Shown: positions 21,411 through 30,879, counted from the first letter of the stretch. The stretch: DNA of 64,000 bases from Gammaproteobacteria bacterium (GCA_018826295.1 JAHJZX010000057.1:1-64000); one strand, 5' to 3'. Notes: generated from the sequence alone by a model not told the origin. Numbers and translations: made by a program.

Positions 21411-22325
21411 CTGGTAGGCAAAGCCACCTGGCTGGGCAAATATTTTATATTCCGGGCTGATCTCGCCAATTGGCAATAAGGCCGGGCCGGTGGCATCAAT
21501 TAAGATGTAGTTAGTGCCATTAATTGTCACGCTGCTATCACCCTGTTTAACAGGCAGTTGTACCGCCAATACCGCATGTCCCGGCAGATAAATGATCGCC
21601 TGTTTAATATCCGGCAATAACATACGGATCAGCGCTGCCAGCAACACGGCTTTGCTATCACAGTCGGCACGGTTTTCACGCAGCAGCCGCAGTGGCGGGC
21701 TGAAGCTGGCGCCGGACGACTGTAAGCGGTCAGATAAATCCTGATACGGAATTTGCTGCAACCACTCAGTGATATAGCCTATAGCCTGGCGCACATCGAG
21801 CTGCTGCAATTTAGCATGGAAGGCGGTTGCAACCGGTAATAAAGCCGGCAAACTTTGCTGCATTAAACGCGGATGATCCGGCACTACCGCCAATTGGCCG
21901 TTCGCTAAACGTACTTGTGTATAGTATTCCTGCTGTAAATAGGCGGCCGTTTGTTGTGCCTCTAATGCATCGAGTTCGGCTGCCAGTTGCTGGAGCTGTT
22001 TGGCGTCTGTGCTTAGCAAACGGTATTCCAGCCGGTCATGCCGTGGCATGCGTTTAACCGTTACACCGGCTTGGCTGGCGACATGGCGCTGAATATCACG
22101 CCATAAATAGTGTTGCAGTAGTGTGGGTTTAAAGGGTTTGAACTGGCGGAAATGTTCACTTATGGCCTTGTTTTCCAAACTAAAACTAAGCTGTTGTGGT
22201 TCACCGCCTACAGCAAAACGATAGCTAAAATGCAGCATGTCATTCTGTTGCTGCAATGTCAGGCGCAGCGGTGCCGCCTGACACCAGGGTACTAGCAATA
22301 ACACAACTAACCACGCAGCTTTCAT
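21402..22325 (-). CDS. Transglutaminase-like exported cysteine peptidase family protein
   Basis: A 307-aa protein with a signal peptide (VVLLLVPWCQAA). The C-terminal half carries a transglutaminase-like triad: Cys in NRADCDSKAVLLAALIR, His in YLPGHAVLAV and Asp in YILIDATGPA. The start at 22325 is chosen because the ATG overlaps the upstream gene's TGA (ATGA). The partner gene encodes a choice-of-anchor H protein, so the pair is probably a translationally coupled operon acting at the cell envelope. Substrate unknown. Confidence 0.8.
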   Translation of the reverse strand: MKAAWLVVLLLVPWCQAAPLRLTLQQQNDMLHFSYRFAVGGEPQQLSFSLENKAISEHFRQFKPFKPTLLQHYLWRDIQRHVASQAGVTVKRMPRHDRLEYRLLSTDAKQLQQLAAELDALEAQQTAAYLQQEYYTQVRLANGQLAVVPDHPRLMQQSLPALLPVATAFHAKLQQLDVRQAIGYITEWLQQIPYQDLSDRLQSSGASFSPPLRLLRENRADCDSKAVLLAALIRMLLPDIKQAIIYLPGHAVLAVQLPVKQGDSSVTINGTNYILIDATGPALLPIGEISPEYKIFAQPGGFAYQLL

Positions 22326-22960
22326 GCACACCGAGTTCTTTGTCTGCCCCATAACAGCAAGCATAATGCCAGTAAGGCGGCAATTCCAGTCATGCCGGCC
22401 GATACTTCGACGGTGGTGCTGCTGTCGATGTAGCTATCCCGACTGTAATCTTCCAGCGGCAACAGGTCGAGATTAACATCATCAAAACCAGAGATCTCCG
22501 CCAGCAAATAACCGCTGGCAGCGTCAAATAATCTTACTGTCAGCAGGTAAGTATCTGGCGCATAGCGCTGATCCAGTACAGTGTCGATAGCCAGCCAGTC
22601 GCCGGGACTGTCGCGGAATAATTCAAAGACCGAGCTGGTGTAATAGATGCGCTCGCCGCCGTAGGTTGGCAATAAACTAAACTCAGCAAATACCTGTTGA
22701 TAGTTTTGCGAGGTGTCGGCATCAAATTCCACTTCCAGCCGGTGATAGTAACCATTGTCATTAAGGTCACCGCTTAATGTCAGCTCAATGCGGTGAAACC
22801 ACACATGGCTTTGATAGGCTTGAATACTTATTTGGCCACTGTTGTTGCCTGTTGGTGTTGAGCGCAGCTCGGCGCGACGCTCAATACTCTGGCTCTGCGC
22901 GGCCACTTCTGCAGTAAGTAAACACAGCATCGCGATTAAACAGCCGGTAATTTTATTCAT
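22322..22960 (-). CDS. Choice-of-anchor H family envelope protein
   Basis: A 212-aa exported protein from the ATG at 22960 (GGAG before it). The signal peptide (residues 5-21) is followed by a beta-rich domain in which DLNDNGYYHRLEVEFDAD and DLLPLEDYSRDSYIDSS are characteristic of choice-of-anchor H proteins. A C-terminal TM helix (AGMTGIAALLALCLLLWG) with a short basic tail resembles sortable C-terminal anchors. The transglutaminase-like gene downstream overlaps it by four bases. Family call from pattern memory. Confidence 0.75.
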   Translation of the reverse strand: MNKITGCLIAMLCLLTAEVAAQSQSIERRAELRSTPTGNNSGQISIQAYQSHVWFHRIELTLSGDLNDNGYYHRLEVEFDADTSQNYQQVFAEFSLLPTYGGERIYYTSSVFELFRDSPGDWLAIDTVLDQRYAPDTYLLTVRLFDAASGYLLAEISGFDDVNLDLLPLEDYSRDSYIDSSTTVEVSAGMTGIAALLALCLLLWGRQRTRCA

Positions 22961-23045
22961 AACAGTATCTCCTTGTGCTTTGTTACTATTACAGGCTGCG
23001 GCGATGAATTTTGGCTGAACTTTAACGTAAAGGATCTGTAAAGCA

Positions 23046-23882
23046 ATGAAACTGGTAAGACAGCTAACGGCTGACAAGGCGATACTGGCAATAGATTTAC
23101 TCTGTCAGGGGGCGCCTGAGTTATCCAAAGGACGGTTAAAGGATGCGATGGCCAAAGGTGCGGTGTTGTTAAACAGCAAGCCGCAAAAACGTTTGCGCCG
23201 TGCCCAGACACAGCTGCAGCCTGGCCAGCAGTTGCAACTGCACTATGATGACGACTTGCTGGCACGCCAATGCGAACCTGCACTGCTGGTCAGTGATCAG
23301 CAGCAATACAGTGTTTGGTTTAAACCCGCCGGTATGCTGACACAGGGCAATGAATGGGGCGATCATCTGGCTTTACTACGTGTTGCCGAGCAGCATTTTG
23401 CTGCTAAACGGCCGGTTTTTTTGCTGCACCGGCTGGATCGTGAAGCCAGTGGCCTGGTGCTGATCGCGCACAGCAAAGCCGCTGCTGCCGCTTTTAGCAA
23501 ACTGATTAGCGAGCGGCGTATCAACAAAGACTATCTGATCCGGGTTAAGGGCCAGCTTGGCGCAGCTCTGCTGGCAACGGCTGAACTGAATTTTGCTTTG
23601 GATGGTAAAGCTTGCCAGACCAAATTCCGCCTGCGCCACTACGATGCTGTGCGTGAACAGAGTTGGTTAGATATAGCGTTAATCAGCGGCCGTAAGCACC
23701 AAATACGCCGGCATTTTGCGCTGGCAGGCCATCCGGTAATGGGTGATCCGCAGTATGGCGAGGGCAACAAAGACAGCTCTGGCCTGGCACTGCAGGCCGT
23801 AAGGCTAAGTTTTCATTGCCCGTTCCGGCGCCAGCCGCAGCAGTTTGAAGTGCCGCCGCAGCTGTGGTTATTGCAGCTTTAG
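23046..23882 (+). CDS. RluA-family pseudouridine synthase
   Basis: A 278-aa pseudouridine synthase. An S4-like RNA-binding stretch (about residues 25-75) is followed by the RluA catalytic domain with HRLDREASGLVLIA (catalytic Asp) and LISGRKHQIRRHFALAGHPVMGD. It is distinct from the rluA next to rapA and could be an RluC/RluD/TruC-like paralogue; the target uridine cannot be told from sequence. It is divergent from the anchor H gene and its stop overlaps the convergent TPR gene. Confidence 0.88.
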   Translation: MKLVRQLTADKAILAIDLLCQGAPELSKGRLKDAMAKGAVLLNSKPQKRLRRAQTQLQPGQQLQLHYDDDLLARQCEPALLVSDQQQYSVWFKPAGMLTQGNEWGDHLALLRVAEQHFAAKRPVFLLHRLDREASGLVLIAHSKAAAAAFSKLISERRINKDYLIRVKGQLGAALLATAELNFALDGKACQTKFRLRHYDAVREQSWLDIALISGRKHQIRRHFALAGHPVMGDPQYGEGNKDSSGLALQAVRLSFHCPFRRQPQQFEVPPQLWLLQL

Positions 23883-25912
23883 TCGGTTAGCTCGAACCCC
23901 GACGCTGGCAACACACGGCCATTGCAGTACAGGCTCAAATCTCCCAGTTGCAGTGCGCTTAGCACATCCTGGCGTACCAGATTGCTGCGCCATTCACAGG
24001 CGTGAGGTTTATTACCGCGCAAGCTAAGCTGCAGCGGATACGACAATTCGCCTTGCTGCTCACAGCAGGCCAGGCTTAACCACAGGGTTTCCCGCAAGGC
24101 GCTGACGTCGCTGGCACGCCAGCGCGCGCCCAACAGCTCGGTAACGGGCAGTGCCAGACTTAGCACTGGTATGCTGGTCTTAGTGGCAACGAAACGGCTT
24201 TGCAATAACGATAAAAACTCGGTTTGCTGCTGGCTTATCGTCTGTGCATCGCTTTGCACCGCCAGCCATAGCACGTCATCCGACAGACAACTGGCCAGTA
24301 CCTGCTCAGGCGCAAACTGCTGTACATATTGTTGTAACAGCAACTGCAATCGTTGTTCGCCGTAATGTTGTTTAAGCTTCAGGCTGTGCGTTGAGGTTAT
24401 GGCCAGCAGCCAAAGCGTGTCGCTGCGTTTTTGCTGCAGGCGCTGACAAAAATGTTGCCAGTCTGATATACCGGGGCTAGCCAGCAGAAGCTGGCGCCGG
24501 CTGCGCCACCACAGCGTGGTGAATATCAGCATTGTCAACAGCGCCAGGGCGAGTGCCAGCCAGCTTACATTGAGCTGATGTTGCAACTGTTGCTGCTGTT
24601 GCTGCAGCTGCTGCGCCTGTTGCTGCAGTTGGCTATCGGCCGAGGCATTGCTCAGGCTTTTATTCAGCATATCCAGCTGCAAAGCACTTTGTTCGGTAAC
24701 CTGCTGAAATTTTAACAGGCTGGCTTGTAACAAATGCTGGTAGGCATCAGGCCACTGGTTGCGTGCCGCATCAATACGTGATGCCAGATCATGATAGCGG
24801 TAGCGCAGATAGCTTGCCGCCTGCGGCATCTGTGCACTGTGTTCGGTCAGCAACTGGGCAGCTTGTTGCTGCTGGCCTTGTTGCAGCAAAAGTTCTGCCA
24901 GCGCCAGATGCGCTTCCAGCAGGTAAGTTTGTACATTTTGCTGGCGAAATAACTGCACGGCATCATTAAAGTAGCGCAATGCCAGTTCAGGTTGCTGCTG
25001 CAATACCGCCAGCCGGCCCTGACCCAGCGTTACCATGCCGATGCGCAACAGATCATTTTGCTGTTCGGCCAGGGTCCGTGCTTCATTCAGATACGCAGCC
25101 GCCTGCTCGGCGGTACTGGCGTCTTCCAGATAGGTTTCGCCAATGTAAATTAAGCTATAAACGTAGCTGGAGTGGTTTTGCACTGCCTGATAATACTGTT
25201 TAGCGTGTTGCAGATGCTGCAACGCCTGTACGTGGTCATTAATTTTGCGATACGCCATACCGAGGCGAAAATGAATCGACGCCAGCGCATCGGTATTATT
25301 CAGTCTGGTTGCCAGGGCTAAGGCATGTTGTAAATGCTGGTGCGCCTGGCCATAAGCATTGTTTTGCAGGGTAAGACGGCCCAGTATAATACGCGCGCTG
25401 AGCTCGGCTTCGGCTTGTTGCTGACGTACCGCCAGCGCCAGGCTTTTTTCGGCATAGGGTATGGCCCGCGTCACGTCACCTAACTGGTTATACGCCTGGG
25501 CAAAGCTTTGTAATACCTCGCTGTATAGTGTCAGGCTGTCATTGTCTTCGGCTTGTTGCACTAAACGCTCTGCCAATTCCAGCTGGGTAATGGCAATAGC
25601 GGTATCGCGGTACAAAATGCCATAAACCTGAGCTTTAAGCAGGTAGGCTTGCGCCTGTAAAAAGGGTTGCCGGCTGCTTTGCAGAGCACGGTTAACGGCA
25701 TCCAGAGCCGCTTCTTTATTACGCAAGCGGCGCTGGGCTTCGGTCAGTACTAACCAGTCTTCTGTGGTCAGGTTGTCAGCGGGCATAGACAGCAAGGCAT
25801 TGCTGACTTGCTCAGCATTATTACCCGCCTCGGTCAGCCGCGTTTGCAACGTATCGGTAGCCAAAGTGTTCAGCGAAAATAACAGCAATAACAGAGCAGT
25901 AATTCTTGGCAT
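23879..25912 (-). CDS. TPR-repeat membrane protein with degenerate GGDEF-like C-terminus
   Basis: A 677-aa protein. A signal peptide (residues 1-18) is followed by about 350 residues of tetratricopeptide repeats (A-x-x-x-x-G/A-x-A patterns). A Gln-rich stretch, a TM helix at about 445-465 (LALALALLTMLIFTTLWW) and a cytoplasmic region of about 210 residues follow. That region keeps GGDEF-domain layout (LWLLAITSTHSLKLKQHYGEQRL, in the place of LDIDHFKxINDxxGHxxGD) but has lost the GGDEF signature, so cyclase activity is unlikely. Regulatory role inferred only. Confidence 0.75.
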   Translation of the reverse strand: MPRITALLLLLFSLNTLATDTLQTRLTEAGNNAEQVSNALLSMPADNLTTEDWLVLTEAQRRLRNKEAALDAVNRALQSSRQPFLQAQAYLLKAQVYGILYRDTAIAITQLELAERLVQQAEDNDSLTLYSEVLQSFAQAYNQLGDVTRAIPYAEKSLALAVRQQQAEAELSARIILGRLTLQNNAYGQAHQHLQHALALATRLNNTDALASIHFRLGMAYRKINDHVQALQHLQHAKQYYQAVQNHSSYVYSLIYIGETYLEDASTAEQAAAYLNEARTLAEQQNDLLRIGMVTLGQGRLAVLQQQPELALRYFNDAVQLFRQQNVQTYLLEAHLALAELLLQQGQQQQAAQLLTEHSAQMPQAASYLRYRYHDLASRIDAARNQWPDAYQHLLQASLLKFQQVTEQSALQLDMLNKSLSNASADSQLQQQAQQLQQQQQQLQHQLNVSWLALALALLTMLIFTTLWWRSRRQLLLASPGISDWQHFCQRLQQKRSDTLWLLAITSTHSLKLKQHYGEQRLQLLLQQYVQQFAPEQVLASCLSDDVLWLAVQSDAQTISQQQTEFLSLLQSRFVATKTSIPVLSLALPVTELLGARWRASDVSALRETLWLSLACCEQQGELSYPLQLSLRGNKPHACEWRSNLVRQDVLSALQLGDLSLYCNGRVLPASGFELTD

Positions 25913-25965
25913 AGCAGCAGTATTCTTAAAGTTTGATGCAGTTTAGCGGCTAATCGCCGCCAGAG

Positions 25966-26916
25966 CTATAGCGACGGCAATGGCTTGCCGGCAAAGTAAG
26001 CGCTGATATGGCTGGCAAGCTGAGCCACCATGCGCTGACGGGCTTCGGCTGTTGCCCAGGCCATGTGCGGGGTAATAATCAGGTTGGCTAAACCGGCGTT
26101 AAGTAGCGGGTTATCCGGCGCCGGCGGCTCCTGACACAGGACATCCAGCGCCGCACCGCCGAGCTGGCCGTTTTGCAGCGCCTGTAACAGAGCCGTTTCG
26201 TCAATTAAGCCGCCACGGGCAGTATTAATCAGCAGAGCTGTAGGTTTCATAGCGGCTAACACCTGGGCATTAAACAGCCGGGTGGTTTCAGCGGTCAACG
26301 GGCAGTGCAGTGATACCACGTCTGCCTGCGCCAGCGCCTGATAAAACGGTACTCTGCCGGGGCGGCAGGTACGGGCATCAGGCTGTTCGGCAATGATAAC
26401 CTGCATGCCAAACGCTGCTGCCAATCTGGCACTGGCCTGTCCCAAGGCGCCGTAACCGATAACGGCAAAGGTTTTTGCTGCCAGCTCAGTCAGCGGGTAG
26501 TCCAGCAGGCAAAAATGCCGGCTCTGGCTCCAGCGGCCTTGTTGCGCCGCCTGATGATACAAGGCTACTTTATTGGTTAACGTCAGCAATAACGCCATAA
26601 CATGCTGCGGTACGGCAGTGTTGGCATAGCCACGCACATTACACACTTTAATGCCGAGCTCGCTGGCAGCATTAAGATCGACATTATTTACGCCGGTAGC
26701 GGCTACACAAATGAGTTTTAGCGCCGGCAGCTGGCGCATGATGGCATCTGTCAGCTCCACCTTATTGGTAATGGCGACGCTGGCATGCTGCAACCGGCTT
26801 ACAATGTCGGCGTGACTGGTATAGTCAAAACATTGCAGCCTGGCATGATCAACTTGTAGTGCTGATAAGTCGCTGTCAGCCAGGGTGCCGGCATCAAGAA
26901 AAACAATCTGTGACAT
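25966..26916 (-). CDS. D-2-hydroxyacid dehydrogenase (glycerate dehydrogenase-like)
   Basis: A 316-aa NAD-dependent dehydrogenase. The Rossmann motif GYGALGQASARLAAAFG, the substrate-binding Arg in INTARGGLIDE, the catalytic Glu in LDVLCQEPP and the catalytic His in ITPHMAWATAEARQR are intact; this last block is typical of glycerate/hydroxypyruvate reductases (HprA-like). The start at 26916 has AGGAT before it, whereas the upstream reading to 26952 has none. Single gene, divergent from the DUF2798 gene. Confidence 0.88.
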   Translation of the reverse strand: MSQIVFLDAGTLADSDLSALQVDHARLQCFDYTSHADIVSRLQHASVAITNKVELTDAIMRQLPALKLICVAATGVNNVDLNAASELGIKVCNVRGYANTAVPQHVMALLLTLTNKVALYHQAAQQGRWSQSRHFCLLDYPLTELAAKTFAVIGYGALGQASARLAAAFGMQVIIAEQPDARTCRPGRVPFYQALAQADVVSLHCPLTAETTRLFNAQVLAAMKPTALLINTARGGLIDETALLQALQNGQLGGAALDVLCQEPPAPDNPLLNAGLANLIITPHMAWATAEARQRMVAQLASHISAYFAGKPLPSL

Positions 26917-27049
26917 CTTGTATCCTGTAGTTATGCCAACACTATAGCGCACTGCAGCGGCGTCCTGACGCGGTGTAAATAGGCTGGCAGTGAAACTGTG
27001 TTAAAGTCGCCTTTGTATTTTACCAGGTGTCCTGTTGGCGGAGTTTGTT

Positions 27050-27277
27050 ATGTTTCCTGCACGTTTTCAGCCAGTGCTGTTTGCTTTTATCATGTCGGGT
27101 TTTATGGCATTTTTAATGTCAGGCATCCTGACTTTTATTAACTTAGGCTGGTTTAGCGGCTTTTTTGCCGCCTGGTTAAAAGCCTACCAGTATGCTCATG
27201 CCTGCGCTTTTCCGTTAGTATTTATTTTTGCGCCGTTAAGCCGCAAGTTAAGCAGCAAACTGACGCGCCAGCCCTGA
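27050..27277 (+). CDS. DUF2798 small membrane protein
   Basis: A 75-aa protein with two TM helices (about 7-29 and 47-67) and the DUF2798 pattern: FQPVLFAFIMSGFMAFLMSG, then AWLKAYQYAHACAFPLVFIFAPLSRKL. The ATG at 27050 is preferred over a TTG at 27035 because GGAG lies between them at a good distance. Function unknown. Confidence 0.82.
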   Translation: MFPARFQPVLFAFIMSGFMAFLMSGILTFINLGWFSGFFAAWLKAYQYAHACAFPLVFIFAPLSRKLSSKLTRQP

Positions 27278-27287
27278 CAGGGCCGGC

Positions 27288-27716
27288 TCAGCGGTAGCTG
27301 ATATCTTTGTACATCGGTGCCAGCAAGGCTAACAGCTGGTTTTGTGCACTGATACTGATCTGCTGTTGCTGCATCACCTTAATTAAGCCTTCTACCAGCG
27401 CGTCATAGTCAGCCAGGCTGATATTAAAGCCGGTATGGCTTTCCTGCATAGTGCCGCCGCTATAAACGCAGGGCCCGCCGCTGAGCTGGCACAGTTGTTC
27501 GGCCAACAGGGTGCGAAAGCGGTCAATATCGGTGTCGGCAAAGTGGTGCACAATGCGCTTATCCTGCTCTATTTCGCGCAGCAGGCCGTCGGTTATGGCA
27601 GCAATACCATCGGCGCCGCCCAGTTGCTGATATAAACTGGGCGCTGTGTTGTGGCTGCAACTGCTCACAAGCAAGCTGCACAGCAGCGGGATAGCTAACA
27701 TGGTACTGAACCGCAT
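27288..27716 (-). CDS. Lipoprotein truncated haemoglobin (group 1)
   Basis: A 142-aa protein with a lipobox (LLVSSC, Cys about residue 20), followed by a 2-over-2 globin of about 120 residues. YQQLGGADGIAAITDGLL is the N-terminal globin signature, and MQESHTGFNISLADYDALVEGL holds the probable haem-ligating His. The lipidation signal puts an O2/NO/haem-binding globin at the envelope, unlike cytoplasmic GlbN. Its ATG overlaps the DUF3034 stop by one base, so it is coupled to the DUF3034-EAL operon. Confidence 0.85.
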   Translation of the reverse strand: MRFSTMLAIPLLCSLLVSSCSHNTAPSLYQQLGGADGIAAITDGLLREIEQDKRIVHHFADTDIDRFRTLLAEQLCQLSGGPCVYSGGTMQESHTGFNISLADYDALVEGLIKVMQQQQISISAQNQLLALLAPMYKDISYR

Positions 27717-28546
27717 TACCAGGCTCCTTCTATCGATAAATAATAACCCTGCTGCTGATCAAGGCCGGCAATACTGCCCAGATCGGCATAGCCGGCCACC
27801 AGCGACAAGTGCTTATTAACAAACCAGGCCGCAAAAATATCGCGCCAGTGTTGCTCATTGGCGAAAGCCAGTTCGTTGGGTTTTTGCTTAAATTCAACGC
27901 CAAGCGCCAGGTTGTAATTTAACAACAGCGCCGCCGAGCCTTCGAAAACCAGCTGATAGTCATTGTTGTTGCTGTTACCAAAACCCAGTAAGCCCGTCTG
28001 GTTGGCTTTAGTGGCCCGTAGCGTCGCATTAAGCAGCAGGTTACGGCCGGCGACTTGATCAAACAGCACTTTACTGGCCGCCAGATACAGATCTACGCCG
28101 CTGTTATCACGGGCGCCAACCGCCTGCGGCAGGGCAAAATCGCGGTGTTTTTTGTACTGCACGCCTAAGCTTAGCTGCGGCATAGCGGTGTACAGCAGTT
28201 CACCGGCCAGATGATATTTCACGCCAAACACGTCCTGACGTAACTCGCCGCCTATAGTGTCAAGGCTAAAAGTTTGCCGGGCAAATGACCATTCCCAGTT
28301 ATTATCATAACTGACGCTGGCACCCTGCACTCTGAGAGTAAAATCATCCACGCCGACCTGGGTAGCAAAAGCGGTGGCCGCCCATTCGCCACTGCTGCCA
28401 TAGCCATTAATTACCGCCCATGGCACTATGCCGCCGCCAGCGCTGCCTTCAATATTGCTGGCACCACCGGTGGCGATAATTTTGCTGCCGGCCAGACACA
28501 GCGGGCTGGTTAAAAAACAAAGAGTCAGTAGTAAGCGTATTGTCAT
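27716..28546 (-). CDS. DUF3034 family outer-membrane-like protein
   Basis: A 276-aa protein with a signal peptide (residues 1-19). The mature part is beta-rich with the DUF3034 opening KIIATGGASNIEGSAGGGIVPWA and ends in an aromatic residue (SIEGAW), consistent with an outer-membrane beta-barrel. Its ATG overlaps the stop of the EAL gene (ATGA), and its stop overlaps the globin start. The role of DUF3034 is unknown. Confidence 0.85.
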   Translation of the reverse strand: MTIRLLLTLCFLTSPLCLAGSKIIATGGASNIEGSAGGGIVPWAVINGYGSSGEWAATAFATQVGVDDFTLRVQGASVSYDNNWEWSFARQTFSLDTIGGELRQDVFGVKYHLAGELLYTAMPQLSLGVQYKKHRDFALPQAVGARDNSGVDLYLAASKVLFDQVAGRNLLLNATLRATKANQTGLLGFGNSNNNDYQLVFEGSAALLLNYNLALGVEFKQKPNELAFANEQHWRDIFAAWFVNKHLSLVAGYADLGSIAGLDQQQGYYLSIEGAW

Positions 28547-30879
28547 GCAATAGTCTCCGTGTTGAACCAGGGCCGGCTATCGGCATTAAATTGGTTTAAC
28601 CACTGGGCAAACTGGGCCGCCTGCAAAGGTTTGGCAAAGTAGTAGCCTTGCACCTTGTCGCAGCCACATTGCCGCAGCAGAGCTAAGCCGGCCTGATGCT
28701 CCAGCCCTTCTGCGGTCAGGCTAAAACCCAGGCTGTGTGCAAGTTGCGTGGTAGCCCGCACGATCAGGGCATCATTGGCATTGTGCTCAATGTCTTTGAC
28801 AAAGGCGCGGTCAATCTTTACTTCATGTACCGGCAGTTGCTTCAAATAAGCCAGTGACGACTGACCGGTGCCAAAATCGTCGATGGCCAGGCTGATGCCC
28901 AGCGCCCGCAGTTGGCTGAGCTGCTGAATAACCGTATCGGCATCGTGCATAATGGCACTTTCTGTCACTTCCAGTGCCAGCGCTGCTGCGGGCAGTTGCT
29001 GTTGTTGTAACAGCTGCTGGATAGTGTCAGTAAGGGACGGGTTTAACAAATCAAACACTGACAGGTTTACGGCAATTTGCAGATGCAAACCCTGTTGCCA
29101 CCATACTGCGGCCTGGCTGATAACCTGCCGTAGCATCCAGTCGGTGATCAGGCCAATACAGCCGGCGTGCTCGGCCAGAGCAATAAACTGATCCGGCGCT
29201 ATAAAACCCAGTTGTGGATGTTGCCAGCGGATCAATGCTTCGGCGCTATGGCAATGTTGTTGCTGAATATCAACTTTGGGTTGATACACCACATAAAACT
29301 GGCCGTTTTGCAGTGCCAGCGGTAAGTCGTGAATTAAGGTAAGCTCACGCTGATGGCTTTCATCCTGGCCTTGTTGATAAAAGGCAATGCCGGCCGGCAT
29401 TTGCCGGGCATTATCCAGTGCGATATTAACCCGGCGCAGCGCATCATTGACGGTTGCCGCGCCGGCACTGAAATTAAATACCCCGGCGCGCAATTTCAGG
29501 TTAATAACCGAGCGTTGCAGTAAAAAGCCGCTGAGTAACTGTTGCAGCAGTTGTTGCACTTGCGCAGTGGCTTTCGGGCTGCTGTACAACATAACAAATT
29601 CGTCTGCCCCCAGCCGGGCAATCAGTTCGGCGGCCGGATGCAGTTGGTTTAAACGCTGGGCCAGCTGTTGCAGCAACTGATCGCCGTTATTAAAGCCAAG
29701 GACATCATTAATGTTTTTAAATTGCTGAATATTCAGCTGGATCAGGCAGCCGTCCTGCAAACTGAGCCAGGGCTGCAGCAAACGTTCGGCGGCAGTGCGG
29801 TTGTAGCAGCCGGTCAGGCTGTCGTGTTCAGCGTTAAACAGCAGCTGTTGTTCACGTTGGCGGATATCCTGCTGCATAGTGCTGAGAGTGCGGCTAAGCA
29901 GTGCTACTTCATCATTCCCGCTAATGGTTGGTGCACTGTCTGCCTGGCCCTGACCAATGCGGCTGGCAAACTGACTGAGTGTGTTAAGCGGCTGGGTAAT
30001 ACTGCGGGCAAACACTATCGCTACCAGCAAAGCTACTGCCAGCGCTGCGCTGAAAATCAGTAACAGCTGTTGGCGGAATTGCTGATAGCTGGCCAGCCAG
30101 CGCTGGTTGGGCAAATGTTGTAGCGCCCATAGTTGCTGCAGCTTATCCAGCGGCAGCGCGACAGAAATATAATCCTGCTCGGCGTTAATCATGGCGGTGT
30201 CGGCCTGGGCAATTAACTGTGGCACCAGCGCGGGCAGCAATTGCTGGTGTGCCTGGTCCAGTGTCGAGCTTTTCAGCTGCACGTCATTGTGCTGGCGCGT
30301 GACAAAGCTGATGTCCAGCGCAGTAATGCTTTTAATGTTTTCCGCCAGCGGTGTATCCAGCGGAAACCCCATGCCTACCCAGGCAATAAGGGCCGGCGCT
30401 TTCACCGGCGCCAGCACTAACTGGTATGGTTGGCCCGCCAGGCTGACGATGTCGGCTACGGTGCTATTGCTGTTGCCGCGGGTTTGCTGGAACAAGGGGG
30501 CTATGTCAGTGATGCTTAGCGTAGTATCTGAGCTGACTAATAAGTCGCCAGCGGGAGACAGCAACAGCATCAGGCTGGCGTCGATGCGGCTACCGTGGTT
30601 TTGCAGTACCGACTCTATCGTTTCCTGCTCGGCGGTGGCGACGGCGCGGCGAAAAGCAAAGTCGGCGGCCAGCAAACTGACACTGTCGCTTAGCTGCTCT
30701 GCGCGGTTATCCAGCGCCTGACGTAACACTTTATTGGCAACGGTCAGGATCTGCCGTGCCTGTGTCTGGCTGTCCCGCTTCATGGTATTTAAGGTGGCAA
30801 AGCCGCTGGCCAGCGCCAGCAGGCTTAATACCAGCACAAAAATAACCACCAGCTTACTGCGCAGCGAGGTTATCCGCAT
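28543..30879 (-). CDS. Cyclic-di-GMP phosphodiesterase (Cache-HAMP-GGDEF-EAL)
   Basis: A 778-aa membrane protein. TM1 (about 10-30), a periplasmic sensor (about 30-275), TM2 (about 277-297), HAMP (about 298-350), GGDEF (about 355-510) and EAL (about 525-765) follow in order. The GGDEF site reads GADEF, so cyclase activity is doubtful. The EAL site is complete: AEALIRW, DDFGTGQSSL, KIDRAFV, TAEGLE and QGYYFAKPL. It most likely hydrolyses c-di-GMP. It is the first gene of a coupled operon with a DUF3034 protein and a globin lipoprotein. Confidence 0.92.
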   Translation of the reverse strand: MRITSLRSKLVVIFVLVLSLLALASGFATLNTMKRDSQTQARQILTVANKVLRQALDNRAEQLSDSVSLLAADFAFRRAVATAEQETIESVLQNHGSRIDASLMLLLSPAGDLLVSSDTTLSITDIAPLFQQTRGNSNSTVADIVSLAGQPYQLVLAPVKAPALIAWVGMGFPLDTPLAENIKSITALDISFVTRQHNDVQLKSSTLDQAHQQLLPALVPQLIAQADTAMINAEQDYISVALPLDKLQQLWALQHLPNQRWLASYQQFRQQLLLIFSAALAVALLVAIVFARSITQPLNTLSQFASRIGQGQADSAPTISGNDEVALLSRTLSTMQQDIRQREQQLLFNAEHDSLTGCYNRTAAERLLQPWLSLQDGCLIQLNIQQFKNINDVLGFNNGDQLLQQLAQRLNQLHPAAELIARLGADEFVMLYSSPKATAQVQQLLQQLLSGFLLQRSVINLKLRAGVFNFSAGAATVNDALRRVNIALDNARQMPAGIAFYQQGQDESHQRELTLIHDLPLALQNGQFYVVYQPKVDIQQQHCHSAEALIRWQHPQLGFIAPDQFIALAEHAGCIGLITDWMLRQVISQAAVWWQQGLHLQIAVNLSVFDLLNPSLTDTIQQLLQQQQLPAAALALEVTESAIMHDADTVIQQLSQLRALGISLAIDDFGTGQSSLAYLKQLPVHEVKIDRAFVKDIEHNANDALIVRATTQLAHSLGFSLTAEGLEHQAGLALLRQCGCDKVQGYYFAKPLQAAQFAQWLNQFNADSRPWFNTETIA

